A stretch of 64,000 nt of DNA, from NCBI GenBank assembly GCA_034506395.1, contig JAPDPQ010000004.1, forward strand, positions 62,001 to 126,000, given 5' to 3'. A program made the position numbers and the translations under genes. The stretch's first letter is position 1, and each line of letters begins with the position of its first letter. The stretch is from a candidate division KSB1 bacterium. Its GTDB lineage: Bacteria; Zhuqueibacterota; Zhuqueibacteria; Thermofontimicrobiales; Thermofontimicrobiaceae. The notes under the pieces are model-generated. The model was given only the letters and a program-made list of their open reading frames with translations, was not told where the DNA came from and did no database searches. This document shows, in pieces, positions 1 to 9,202 of this stretch.

Positions 1-53
1 ATAGGGGGTCAGAGAAAAGAAACGAGATTATTTTCCAAGCAAGGGATTAACGA

Positions 54-665
54 ATGAAGTTAACAACTGGCTTCACCCATGGGTTATCGTTCGGGCTATT
101 ATTGCTGGCGGTAATTTTGCTATCGAAATGCGCTACCGACATCCAAACTTCGCCCGATCCTGGCGTCTTAAAAGTGATTTTATATTCTGATCCTGCTGAT
201 ACACAGATCGTGATTCTGAGCAAGACTTTCACGGTATCGAGTTCGGATTACTTTGGAGTGACAGTATTTCAAGGCAAAGTCTTTTCTGGGGAAAAATTCG
301 CTTTTCTCTATAAAGACAAAATGAGCTATCGCCAGGAGGACGTGACCTACAACATTATCGAACGGAAGGAAGGTCGCTATCAGGAATTTACCATTTTCGA
401 TTCTTATGTGCCGCCGGGTGATTACACAAGTTTACAGTTCGGACTGAATAGCAATCAGGTTAAAATTGGTTATCTGGAGATCCCAGTAAAATTGCCAGTA
501 GGCGATAATCCAATTCGAAAGCTCGAACAGGTTTTCACAGTGAAAGAAAACGAAGTCACCGAAATTAAAGTTCAAATCAGTCCTTTCAAGTCGGTGAAGA
601 GATATCGTGATTCTTACCAATTTATCCCGGAATTGAAAATTGTCGAAATTAATCACTATAGATAA
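54..665 (+). CDS. putative lipoprotein, function unknown
   Basis: 203-residue protein of no family I recognise. The N-terminus has a hydrophobic stretch (residues 11-23) ending in LLSKC, so Cys26 may be lipidated, although Lys at -1 is not the usual small residue. The rest looks like an all-beta extracytoplasmic domain, with alternating hydrophobic residues and few helices. No catalytic motif is visible. The ATG at 54 precedes the hydrophobic stretch directly and gives a sensible signal peptide. The stop lies 16 bases before the ATG of the next putative lipoprotein, so the two are probably co-transcribed and lead into the TonB-dependent receptor. Role unknown; a surface or periplasmic accessory of that receptor is only an inference. 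Confidence 0.7.
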   Translation: MKLTTGFTHGLSFGLLLLAVILLSKCATDIQTSPDPGVLKVILYSDPADTQIVILSKTFTVSSSDYFGVTVFQGKVFSGEKFAFLYKDKMSYRQEDVTYNIIERKEGRYQEFTIFDSYVPPGDYTSLQFGLNSNQVKIGYLEIPVKLPVGDNPIRKLEQVFTVKENEVTEIKVQISPFKSVKRYRDSYQFIPELKIVEINHYR

Positions 666-681
666 AATCTTAAGGGATCAA

Positions 682-2139
682 ATGAAAGCAATACTCAGAT
701 CATTTGGGGTTCTTTTTTTGTCATTGGTCATTTGTTTGGGATATCGCTGTCGCATGCAGACCAATCCAGCTTATCCCAACATGCCGCCTAACACCACGCT
801 GGCCAATATTCCAGTACCCAATGATACCATATTCGCGTTGGTAACGCTACATTGGGACGGCGAAGACGATGATGGCTATATCACGGCCTATGAGTATCGC
901 TATATCACTCATCATGTTTACGTGGGAGACTCATTGGTCCAGCCATGGAAATCGACGGATAAAACGAGCCTGACGATCGCCTTTGAATCCAGTGATGATT
1001 TGAACTATCAAATCTTTCAGGTTCGAGCCGTTGATAACAAAGGAGATGTCGATCCAACTCCAGCAGAAAAGCGGTTCTACACATATAAAACGACCTTTCC
1101 CATCACAACGCTCATCTCACCCACGAATAATCAGGTCTTTTTTGCGATCGATCATACAACGGACTGGTGGTCTGGCGTACAGATCACATTTACAGCCGAG
1201 GATAAAGATTTTCAGGGCGAAGTGGTGGAATATGCGTGGGCGGTAGATCGGGGACCGTGGCATTGGACCAAGGACACCACCTTGTTCATCACGCCAGATA
1301 ATTTTATTCCTCTAAACGGCAAACATACGATCCGTGTCACTTCTCGGGACAACACCAACTTGATCGATCCGGTTGGGGATTCTGCCATCGTTCGATTGAT
1401 TCAACCGATTTTCGATCGACGAATCCTGATCATTGATGAAACGATTGAAAAAGATTTTCCATTTGGTGTCGTTGCCACAGATGAAGATGTTGACAATTTC
1501 TATGCTGAACTATTTGGTTCTCCATATGAGTGGGATTACACCAAAAGAGGTTTCCCGCCAAAAGACACCCTTGCTCATTATCAGATGATCATCTGGCACG
1601 CGGACAATTGCTATAGCGCCAGTACGGCACATCATAAATTGCCAAATCATATTCGGGAGATCATGGATTATCTCAATGTGGGAGGCGATATGATCATGAG
1701 CGGGTGGCGGATCCTAAAATCCTTTGCCCCATTAGCGCCGTTCCCCCAGGCATTTGCCGAAGGGACTTTTATTCACGACTATTTGCATATTAATATTGCC
1801 GATGAAACTTCTTCAGCGCCGGATTTTATTGGTGCGAAGGGGATTGGCACTTTTACCACCATCCGAGTGGACTCAGCGAAATTAGCGAATGCCTTTCCAT
1901 ATTACGGAAAGCTTGCTCAGATTAATATCATCCCATCTCGCGCTGGATTCACTGATGTCATTTATACCTATAACAATGAAGATAACAGTCCATTCGTTCA
2001 GTACCGCGGTCGACCGTGCGGGTTGCGCTATTATGGAACAGTGTTCGATGCCGTCGTATTCGGTTTCCCGATCTTTTTCATCGAAAAAGGGGATGCCAAA
2101 ACGCTCGCCAAGGAAATTCTTCAGAGCCTCGGTTACTGA
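682..2139 (+). CDS. secreted or lipoprotein with Ig-like and GATase/ThuA-like domains
   Basis: 485 residues from ATG 682, chosen over an upstream in-frame TTG at 640 because AAGGG (672-676) sits just before it and because the TTG would overlap the preceding gene. A hydrophobic N-terminus ends near Cys18/Cys23. Residues about 40-150 resemble a fibronectin-III-like sandwich (WDGEDDDGYI followed by YEYRY). Another beta domain follows. The C-terminal half begins with RRILIID and contains MIIWHADN and a Gly-Gly-rich DYLNVGGDMIMSGW segment, which resembles the Rossmann-like glutamine-amidotransferase/ThuA fold. No Cys-His catalytic pair is obvious, so it may be non-enzymatic. Same direction as the TonB-dependent receptor downstream. 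The exact function is not recognisable. Confidence 0.75.
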   Translation: MKAILRSFGVLFLSLVICLGYRCRMQTNPAYPNMPPNTTLANIPVPNDTIFALVTLHWDGEDDDGYITAYEYRYITHHVYVGDSLVQPWKSTDKTSLTIAFESSDDLNYQIFQVRAVDNKGDVDPTPAEKRFYTYKTTFPITTLISPTNNQVFFAIDHTTDWWSGVQITFTAEDKDFQGEVVEYAWAVDRGPWHWTKDTTLFITPDNFIPLNGKHTIRVTSRDNTNLIDPVGDSAIVRLIQPIFDRRILIIDETIEKDFPFGVVATDEDVDNFYAELFGSPYEWDYTKRGFPPKDTLAHYQMIIWHADNCYSASTAHHKLPNHIREIMDYLNVGGDMIMSGWRILKSFAPLAPFPQAFAEGTFIHDYLHINIADETSSAPDFIGAKGIGTFTTIRVDSAKLANAFPYYGKLAQINIIPSRAGFTDVIYTYNNEDNSPFVQYRGRPCGLRYYGTVFDAVVFGFPIFFIEKGDAKTLAKEILQSLGY

Positions 2140-2274
2140 AGTGGCTTCGATTCTAACATCAAGCGATGACATCCACGCGAAACAGTCATTGCTAATTGAT
2201 GTTGAGCAAAGCTCATCATAAGCGTTCTGGCTGGCTCAGCCAAGAAGATTTTAATTTTACAAGGAGCGACTGCA

Positions 2275-5094
2275 GTGAAAATGGTGAAAAGAACAATCGT
2301 TTGTTTCATTTTATTGCTATGGAGTATCTGCTTGTTTGCAGGGAATACTGGCAAAATTGCTGGGTTCGTCAAAGATAAAGAGACCGGGGCGCCGCTGGTG
2401 GGAGCCAACATCATCGTTAAAGGCACGAATCTTGGCTCTACTTCGGATATGCAGGGCAATTACTTCATCATCCGCGTTCCCCCAGGCAAGTACGACATTG
2501 AAGCGCGCTATATGGGCTACCATACTAAGACCATCACCAACGTAGCGGTTCATGTGGATTTAACCACCAAGGTCAATTTCGAGTTAGAATCCAACGTGAT
2601 CGAATTTCCAACGCTCATGGTGACGGCCGAGCAAGAATTAGTGCAGCACGACATCACTGCAACCCGTCGCACCGTGTCGGAACAAGAGATTCTTACTACG
2701 CCTGGAATGGACCAGACCGTAGATATTTTTAAATTGCAAGGGGGCGCTCTCATTTCTTCAGCGCCACAAGCATTTAATCTGGCCGATGGAACCCGTTTGC
2801 AGGTCCGAGATGAAAGCGTGAAAGACGTCCATGTGCGCGGCGGACGAGGCGGAGAAATTTTGTTCATGGTCGATGGGATGCCAGTGACCCATCCCATTTA
2901 TGGCGGCCGAAGCGTGCTCGATCTGAACGTCGTGGATGTGCAGGAGATGGAGCTTATCACTGGCGCGTTCAACGCAGAATATGGACAGGCTCAATCCGGG
3001 GTGGTCAATATCACCACGCGTTCTGGCGGCGAAAACTTCAATGGTGGAATTGAGTACAAAACCGATCGCATGGGCGTGCTTGGAGAAATCTATGATACCC
3101 AATATACTTCGTTCTATGTGGGGGGACCAGAAGCTGTTACCCGATATTTGCTCCCCAAAATCGGGATCAATTTTCCAGGAAAACTGAACTTCTTTATTTC
3201 TGGCAATACCGACTTGACCAATACCCCTTACAATAACCATCGCACCCGCGATCAGATTTCCGTGTTAGGGCTCAAATTTAAAGAAAAGCAAGATAATACC
3301 GGCAATCTGAACGCCAAATTGAACTGGGGGGTAACTGACAATATCGAAGTGGCCTTCGGATTTCATGGATCATGGAAACGCTGGAGCCAATTCGATTGGA
3401 TGTGGAAAAATTATCCCGATCACACCGCTACTTACAAGCGGGATAATGGCAATTTGAACCTACGAATCAACCATGTATTATCGAAATCGACTTTCTATAA
3501 TTTAAATTTTGGCTACCTGGCAGTAAAGTATCGGGGCTCGTTAGACGGAAAAAAACCATCTGATTTCTGGACATTTTATAAGAATGGCCAAGCGTATGAT
3601 TATGAGACCTTCAACCGAACTTTCAATGAGCCGCCCGATTCGTTCAAGACCAGCATCAGTGTTCCTCAAAGTGACCCATTGACACAGTTCTACGATAACC
3701 GCGGTTATGAAAATATTTGGCGAGATGACGATACTAAGACCTTTACTTTCAAAGGCGATCTAACCTCCCAAATCCATAAAGAGCACTTGATCAAAACTGG
3801 CATTGAAGTAAAATATAACGACATTCAGTACATCGATATTCAAGATGGTGGGGTGAAACTCTCCAATTATGGCGAGTATAAATATCATCAATACGATTAT
3901 TTTGCCCCACCGCCAGGACCATTTCCAGAATTCGGGCAGAACCGATGGGTGTTCAATGCCTATCCGATCATCGGCGGCAGCTACATTCAGGATAAATTCG
4001 AGAAAGAGAGCCTGATCATTAATGCTGGTTTGCGGTTCGATTGGTTTATGCCCGGCGAATCGGTGATGAAAAAGGAATGGAAAGAGGCTTGGAAGGCCGC
4101 TACTGGGCTGGAGCCGAATTGGGGGCGCTTCAAATATAAACTCAGTCCACGGTTCGGTATTTCCTTCCCCATTTCAGCCGAAATGGTGGTCTTTTTCTCC
4201 TATGGACATTTCAATCAATTGCCAGAGCTGCAATATTTCTATCGTGACCCCTATTCTGGTTCGTTCACTGGCAACCCCCATTTAACATATGAGCAGACCA
4301 TCCTTTACGAATTTGGCCTGACGCGACAATTAGCCAAAGATTGGGCCATCGACATTAAAAGCTATACCAAAGATATTTCGAAACAGGTGGAGACCACTTA
4401 TCTGCGGGCAGCCTTGGGTCTGCCAGTTTATTTGCATGATAATAAGGGTTATGGTCGCGCGCGGGGACTGGAGTTTGAGCTGCGGAAACGATATTCAAAA
4501 TATACTTCAGGCAAACTGACCTATACGGTCCAATGGGCAAATGGATATTCCTCTTCAGCCTTCGAGAATTACATCCGCTCCATCAACGATTTCCCGTTGC
4601 CCATTCGCGAGCGGCCGCTCGATTGGGACATTCGACATCAGATCATCTTCCAAGGGTCGATCGACGTGCCGCAGAAGAAACAGTTGAAACTTTTCGGGCT
4701 GAGATTACCATCGGATTGGAACATCACGGTGTTATCTCGGTTCTCTACTGGACAGCCGTATACTCCTGGGACGACAGACCCAGTTGAAGCGCAGAAAAAG
4801 GAAAATTCCAAAATCAGCCCATCAACCAGTAGCACTGATGTGAAGATCAGCAAGTCTTTTAACATCGTCGGAATGAAACTATCCCTTTTTGCGGATATTT
4901 TCAACATCTTCAATCAGAAGAACGTGCAAATTTACTATGGCTTTAATGTGTGGACCGGGAAACCGTATCGATACGGGGACGTGATTTCACCGACCACCCA
5001 GTATTACGATTGGTATACCATGTACCGTCTCATGGATCCACGCCAATTTTCGACAGGGCGATATGCAAAGCTGGGAATGAGGATTGATTTTTAA
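2275..5094 (+). CDS. TonB-dependent outer-membrane receptor (SusC/CarboxypepD-like N-domain)
   Basis: 939 residues. A signal peptide ends near residue 22. A CarboxypepD_reg-like beta-sandwich follows (about 24-105; GFVKDKETG, GANIIVKG, YMGYH). The plug domain lies at about 150-270 (VHVRGGRGGE, VDGMP, NAEYGQAQSGVVNITT), and a long beta-barrel ends in Phe (GMRIDF), as expected for BAM-dependent outer-membrane proteins. The GTG at 2275 is preceded by AAGGAG (2261-2266); an ATG two codons on is the alternative. Such receptors import ligands using TonB energy; a TonB protein is encoded at 27.9-28.5 kb. The substrate cannot be read from sequence. No SusD gene lies beside it; instead three tandem secreted paralogues follow, which may supply the surface partner. 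Family assignment is firm, ligand unknown. Confidence 0.95.
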   Translation: MKMVKRTIVCFILLLWSICLFAGNTGKIAGFVKDKETGAPLVGANIIVKGTNLGSTSDMQGNYFIIRVPPGKYDIEARYMGYHTKTITNVAVHVDLTTKVNFELESNVIEFPTLMVTAEQELVQHDITATRRTVSEQEILTTPGMDQTVDIFKLQGGALISSAPQAFNLADGTRLQVRDESVKDVHVRGGRGGEILFMVDGMPVTHPIYGGRSVLDLNVVDVQEMELITGAFNAEYGQAQSGVVNITTRSGGENFNGGIEYKTDRMGVLGEIYDTQYTSFYVGGPEAVTRYLLPKIGINFPGKLNFFISGNTDLTNTPYNNHRTRDQISVLGLKFKEKQDNTGNLNAKLNWGVTDNIEVAFGFHGSWKRWSQFDWMWKNYPDHTATYKRDNGNLNLRINHVLSKSTFYNLNFGYLAVKYRGSLDGKKPSDFWTFYKNGQAYDYETFNRTFNEPPDSFKTSISVPQSDPLTQFYDNRGYENIWRDDDTKTFTFKGDLTSQIHKEHLIKTGIEVKYNDIQYIDIQDGGVKLSNYGEYKYHQYDYFAPPPGPFPEFGQNRWVFNAYPIIGGSYIQDKFEKESLIINAGLRFDWFMPGESVMKKEWKEAWKAATGLEPNWGRFKYKLSPRFGISFPISAEMVVFFSYGHFNQLPELQYFYRDPYSGSFTGNPHLTYEQTILYEFGLTRQLAKDWAIDIKSYTKDISKQVETTYLRAALGLPVYLHDNKGYGRARGLEFELRKRYSKYTSGKLTYTVQWANGYSSSAFENYIRSINDFPLPIRERPLDWDIRHQIIFQGSIDVPQKKQLKLFGLRLPSDWNITVLSRFSTGQPYTPGTTDPVEAQKKENSKISPSTSSTDVKISKSFNIVGMKLSLFADIFNIFNQKNVQIYYGFNVWTGKPYRYGDVISPTTQYYDWYTMYRLMDPRQFSTGRYAKLGMRIDF

Positions 5095-5301
5095 CTGATT
5101 ATCATTGCTTGTTCTCGGATGATGTGGTTCTTTTAGCTGCGTATTTTTATGTCGCGGTAATTCTGCAAGCAAAAGATGTTTATCAGGAAAGTATGATTTC
5201 AAGCTGGCGGATTGGAGCTCCTCTAATTATGCGTTGGTGAGGACGACCAATTCTGAGCTAAAAAATTGAACAAGAGTTGTAAAGATTTTTTCTTAACGTG
5301 C

Positions 5302-7083
5302 ATGGTGAAATATCTTTCATTTATAGTTCATTTCGCGCTGGCTCAATCCTTATTTGCCCAGCTCACCACGCTCGATTGGAAAATGCACAATGTCGGGAAG
5401 GTCCGAGTCGTGGTGACCAACATCGGTGGTTTGAGTGCCAAAGGCGACACCCGCTTCGATTACAAAGGGCTGATCAATTGTGAGTTCCCGCCAGGAAGTC
5501 GCGAGGAGCATCTCACAGAAGCTGGCATCTGGATTGGGGCGATTGTCGGTGGTGATACTTTGGTGTCGGTCACCTATGGCGAATCATCTCCGCAGGAGTT
5601 TTATCCATCAAGCGCATCGTGGGATAGCATCTGGGTGGTGAACCGCGGGGACACGGTTGATATTCCGTACTGGCCAAAATATGTCGGCGTATCAGATCAG
5701 GATTTCGTGTGCCGTTATAGCGATTATGGTCCACCCAGCTTGCGGGTCGGTGGTCATCGGCCACTCTATCTTGACGTGATTCAAACGAGCTATGCTTGGA
5801 GCGCTAATCCACTGGATCAGTTTATCGTTTTTCAATATCATATTATTCCGACACGATTTGATCTGAAGCAAGTTTATCTCACGAGTTGGATGAATGGCAA
5901 CGTCGGCTATGGGCTAACAGATGCCCATGGGCTGGATGATGAGTCGTTCTTCATTGAAGAAAAAATGCTTTCCGTGACAGTGGATATCCCAGGGGGCGAA
6001 GATGGGACGGCGTTCAGCCCGATAGCGCTCAAAGTGCTGCCGCCGCCATCGCCCGATCCGCTTCGCCTCACTTATATCTGGTACAATGGCCGAATGGAGG
6101 GCTTGCCAGCGCGCGATCAAGATCGCTACAAGCAAATGACTGCTGGCACCATTATGCAGCCGCAATCTAGTACCATGGATGGGACAAAATCCATGGTCAC
6201 CAAAGGGCCTTACTCGGTCTCGGTTGGCGATACGCTGCACCTTATGGTCGGTTTGATCCTGGGTGAAGGACTAAATGGCGTTTTGCGGAACGCTGACTAT
6301 CTGGAATGGTTGATCGGACAGAATTTTCATGTACCTTCTCCGCCGCCAGCGCCACCGCTTCGGATCGAGACCCGCAACAAACAAGTGATTTTGCGCTGGA
6401 AGCCGCTGCCTGGGGATGTCGATCCAGAGCAATACCGCGATCCCTATCGTGCTGATAGCATAGCTCAGCCGTTTGAAGGCTATCGCATTTACAAAAGCAC
6501 CGTGAGCATCACTGGCCCTTGGACCTTGTTGGCAGAATTTGACGTGCCCGATAACGAATTTTTTCAAAATACTGGACTCAGTTACGAATATGTGGATGTC
6601 GGCCTGCTCAACAATCTGGAATATTATTATTCGGTGACGGCGTTCTCCAAACCAGATGCGGTGATTAAATTCCCATCGCAGGAATCCAGTATTAATGCTA
6701 ATGCAAAACGGGCTGTTCCAGGGACAGAACCTCCTGAGACGGTGGGTTCTGTTGCAGTGGTCCCCAATCCCTATCGAGGTGATATTGCTTATCACTCTTA
6801 CAATCCGCCTTGGGAAAAAGCGGCTGGATCGCGCGATCGCTGGATGGAGCAAGACCGCCGCGTGCAATTCATCAATTTGCCAACCCAATGCGAAATTAAA
6901 ATCTATACTCTTGCCGGCGACTTTGTTTATTCGATCGAGCATGATAATCCTGCTCAGGGATATGAAGATTGGAATCTCACCTCTTTCGTGGGGCAGGCCA
7001 TTTCGAGCGGCATTTATCTGTTTAGTGTCAAAGATAAAAGAACTGGCAATATTCAAGTAGGGAAATTCGTTCTAATAAAATGA
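5302..7083 (+). CDS. large secreted protein, tandem paralogue 1 (variant sorting tail)
   Basis: First of three adjacent paralogues of about 590-600 residues. The ATG at 5302 gives a compact signal peptide ending in LFAQ, like its two paralogues. An in-frame TTG at 5266 would add 12 residues; neither has a clear Shine-Dalgarno. After the leader comes the family signature TTLDWKMHNVGKVR. The middle is beta-rich with an FN3-like region (PFEGYRIYKST, GPWTLLAEF). The C-terminus carries VVPNPYRGD, then IKIYTLAGD, SSGIYLFSVKD and VGKFVLIK, which follows the pattern of a T9SS type A tail but with VVPNPYRG in place of QNYPNPFN. Family function unknown. Context (TonB-dependent receptor before, PorV-like barrel after) suggests a cell-surface protein. 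Confidence 0.85.
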   Translation: MVKYLSFIVHFALAQSLFAQLTTLDWKMHNVGKVRVVVTNIGGLSAKGDTRFDYKGLINCEFPPGSREEHLTEAGIWIGAIVGGDTLVSVTYGESSPQEFYPSSASWDSIWVVNRGDTVDIPYWPKYVGVSDQDFVCRYSDYGPPSLRVGGHRPLYLDVIQTSYAWSANPLDQFIVFQYHIIPTRFDLKQVYLTSWMNGNVGYGLTDAHGLDDESFFIEEKMLSVTVDIPGGEDGTAFSPIALKVLPPPSPDPLRLTYIWYNGRMEGLPARDQDRYKQMTAGTIMQPQSSTMDGTKSMVTKGPYSVSVGDTLHLMVGLILGEGLNGVLRNADYLEWLIGQNFHVPSPPPAPPLRIETRNKQVILRWKPLPGDVDPEQYRDPYRADSIAQPFEGYRIYKSTVSITGPWTLLAEFDVPDNEFFQNTGLSYEYVDVGLLNNLEYYYSVTAFSKPDAVIKFPSQESSINANAKRAVPGTEPPETVGSVAVVPNPYRGDIAYHSYNPPWEKAAGSRDRWMEQDRRVQFINLPTQCEIKIYTLAGDFVYSIEHDNPAQGYEDWNLTSFVGQAISSGIYLFSVKDKRTGNIQVGKFVLIK

Positions 7084-7188
7084 TCATTTGAACATGCAAT
7101 TGGAGCCGTCTACCTGCTATCAACTTATCTTCAATACAAAATACAAAGCATGGAGGAAGTTTGAATCGCAGCAGGTAGCTAATGCTCC

Positions 7189-7204
7189 GACTCTCTTAGG
7201 AGTC
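7189..7204 (+). promoter_or_regulatory. small hairpin covering the Shine-Dalgarno of paralogue 2
   Basis: GACTC (7189-7193) can pair with GAGTC (7200-7204) around a six-base loop. The right arm overlaps the AGGAG ribosome-binding site (7198-7202) of the gene starting at 7213. If it folds in mRNA it would partly mask the site. The stem is only five pairs, so this may be chance. A further inverted repeat flanks it (TACCTGCT at 7111-7118 and AGCAGGTA at 7170-7177). Confidence 0.25.
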
Positions 7205-7212
7205 AATTCGAA

Positions 7213-8988
7213 ATGAAACTGAAAACGGTGTTATTTATCTTGATACTTTCGAGCTCTGTCGTTGCTCAGCAGACTGCATTGGACTGGAAGCTCCACAATA
7301 TCGGAAAAGTGCGTCAGTTGATCACCAATTTCGGATCACTGTGGTATGGTGGGATTGTCAATTATACTGGCTTGATATATTGTGAATATCCACCCCAGAG
7401 CCATGAGGAACATATCGGCGAGGGCGGAATCTGGGTTGGGGCTATTCTCGACAAAGATACACTGGTCTCCTGCACAACCAGTTGGAATTCCTGGTTTGAA
7501 TTTTATCCTTCTGCAGCGCGATGGGATACGATTTGGGTCGTCAATAAAGGATTGACGGTCGATATCCCTTATTGGCCGAATTACACCGCGGTTTCCGATC
7601 AGGACTTGGTGTGCCGATATAGCGATTATAATATCACGAATATTACTGCTCATCAGCCGCTATTCGTGGATGTCATTCAAACCAGCTACGCTTGGAGTTC
7701 ACCGCCGCTGGATGAAATGATCATTTACAATTTCTATGTGATCCCGACGCGGTACGATTTGAAAGATGTGTATATCGCTTATTGGTTAGACGGTAATGTG
7801 GGCTATCGCGGCAGTGGCTGGGGCTTTGCCCTGGATGATTATTCGGTCTATTACCATGAGCTCAAAATGGGTGTTGCCATTGATTTCCCTGGTTACGAAG
7901 ATGGCGAGGCGATCAGTCCCATCGGCATCAAAATTTACCCCCCAAGCAAAGTTCCAGCAGATGCGCTTCGATGGACGTTCAATTGGTATCCGGGCCAGGG
8001 CATGGGAGCGCCTCCCAGCCGAGATAGTGAGCGGTATGCGCAAATGGCCCAGGGGATCATCATGCAGAATCAGACCGAGCCAATTGGTTCGCAGTTTATC
8101 ATTTCGTTTGGCCCGTTCAATTTAAACCGGGGAGATACGCTCCATTTCAAAGTTGGAGAAATTTTGGGAGAGGGATTGAAAGGCATGATGAGGAACGTGG
8201 AACGACTTGATTGGTTAGTAAGCCGAAATTTCCGCGTACCAGCACCACCTCCTTTACCGCCCCTTCGCATTCGAACCGACAGTCGACGCGTTGAATTGAA
8301 CTGGAAAGCGCAACCCGGCGATGTCGATCCTGAGACCTATCAAGACCCAGGTCGTGCCGATAACGTCGCCCAACCCTTTGAGGGATATCGCGTCTATAAA
8401 AGCACCCAGAGCATTGCTGGACCGTGGACGCTGCTGGCAGAGTATGATATTCCAGGCAATCAATTTGGGCAAAATACAGGATTGGACTATCAATATGTCG
8501 ACGTTGGTTTGCTAAATAATCTCGATTATTTTTACACTGTCACTGCATTCTCCAAGCCGGACACGGCAATGGATTTTCCATCTCAGGAATCGAGCAAAAC
8601 CGCGAACGCCCGGCGCGTGGTGCCCGGAACGGCCCCGCCGCAATCTGTCGGCGAAGTGGCGGTCGTGCCCAATCCCTATCGGGGCGATTTCGCATATAAT
8701 ACTTATAATCCCCCATGGGAGAAACCCAGTGCCACCCGCGATCGGTGGATGGAGCAGGATCGTCGCGTCCAATTCATCAATCTCCCAGAGAAATGCGAAA
8801 TCAAAATCTACACGCTTGCTGGCGATTTGCTCTATTCGATTTCGCATGACAATCCAGAACTTGGCTATGAGGATTGGAACCTCACATCCTATGTGGGGCA
8901 GGCGATCTCCAGTGGGATCTATTTATTCTCGGTCGAGGACAAAAAAAGTGGTAAGATTCAAGTTGGAAAATTTGTCGTGATTAAATAG
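7213..8988 (+). CDS. large secreted protein, tandem paralogue 2 (variant sorting tail)
   Basis: 591 residues. The signal peptide ends near VVAQQ. The family signature TALDWKLHNIGKVRQL follows. ATG 7213 is preceded by AGGAG (7198-7202). It shares the body and C-terminal third with its neighbours: SDQDLVCRYSDYN, VIQTSYAWSS, an FN3-like segment (GPWTLLAEYDIPGN), VVPNPYRGD, WMEQDRRVQFINLP, and the terminal SSGIYLFSVED with VGKFVVIK. Conservation among the three copies is strongest in the tail. This suggests shared export and anchoring with variation in the central region. No enzyme motif is visible. It lies 129 bases after paralogue 1 in the same direction. Confidence 0.85.
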   Translation: MKLKTVLFILILSSSVVAQQTALDWKLHNIGKVRQLITNFGSLWYGGIVNYTGLIYCEYPPQSHEEHIGEGGIWVGAILDKDTLVSCTTSWNSWFEFYPSAARWDTIWVVNKGLTVDIPYWPNYTAVSDQDLVCRYSDYNITNITAHQPLFVDVIQTSYAWSSPPLDEMIIYNFYVIPTRYDLKDVYIAYWLDGNVGYRGSGWGFALDDYSVYYHELKMGVAIDFPGYEDGEAISPIGIKIYPPSKVPADALRWTFNWYPGQGMGAPPSRDSERYAQMAQGIIMQNQTEPIGSQFIISFGPFNLNRGDTLHFKVGEILGEGLKGMMRNVERLDWLVSRNFRVPAPPPLPPLRIRTDSRRVELNWKAQPGDVDPETYQDPGRADNVAQPFEGYRVYKSTQSIAGPWTLLAEYDIPGNQFGQNTGLDYQYVDVGLLNNLDYFYTVTAFSKPDTAMDFPSQESSKTANARRVVPGTAPPQSVGEVAVVPNPYRGDFAYNTYNPPWEKPSATRDRWMEQDRRVQFINLPEKCEIKIYTLAGDLLYSISHDNPELGYEDWNLTSYVGQAISSGIYLFSVEDKKSGKIQVGKFVVIK

Positions 8989-9024
8989 CTACCCAATAAA
9001 AATGGCTATGGCTGATCATCTTTT

Positions 9025-9061
9025 GTTCAATAGAAGGGAGAACTCTTTTCCCTATTTGAAC
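9025..9061 (+). repeat. imperfect inverted repeat between paralogues 2 and 3
   Basis: GTTCAA (9025-9030) pairs with TTGAAC (9056-9061), and inside it AGGGA (9035-9039) pairs with TCCCT (9049-9053), with a small internal loop. No T-run follows, so it is not a good intrinsic terminator. It could be an RNA-processing or stabilising hairpin between tandem genes, or chance. Confidence 0.3.
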
Positions 9062-9202
9062 TGCCATTTAGATGTGGACGGATTTTTTTGTTATTCTCAA
9101 ATCAAAATGAATTCTCTTGAGAAGATATTGAACCTTCGCTAAGGATGGTAGTAAGTATTAAGCTTTAGGTCAGTAAACAGCAAGAATAGTAAAGGATCAA
9201 TC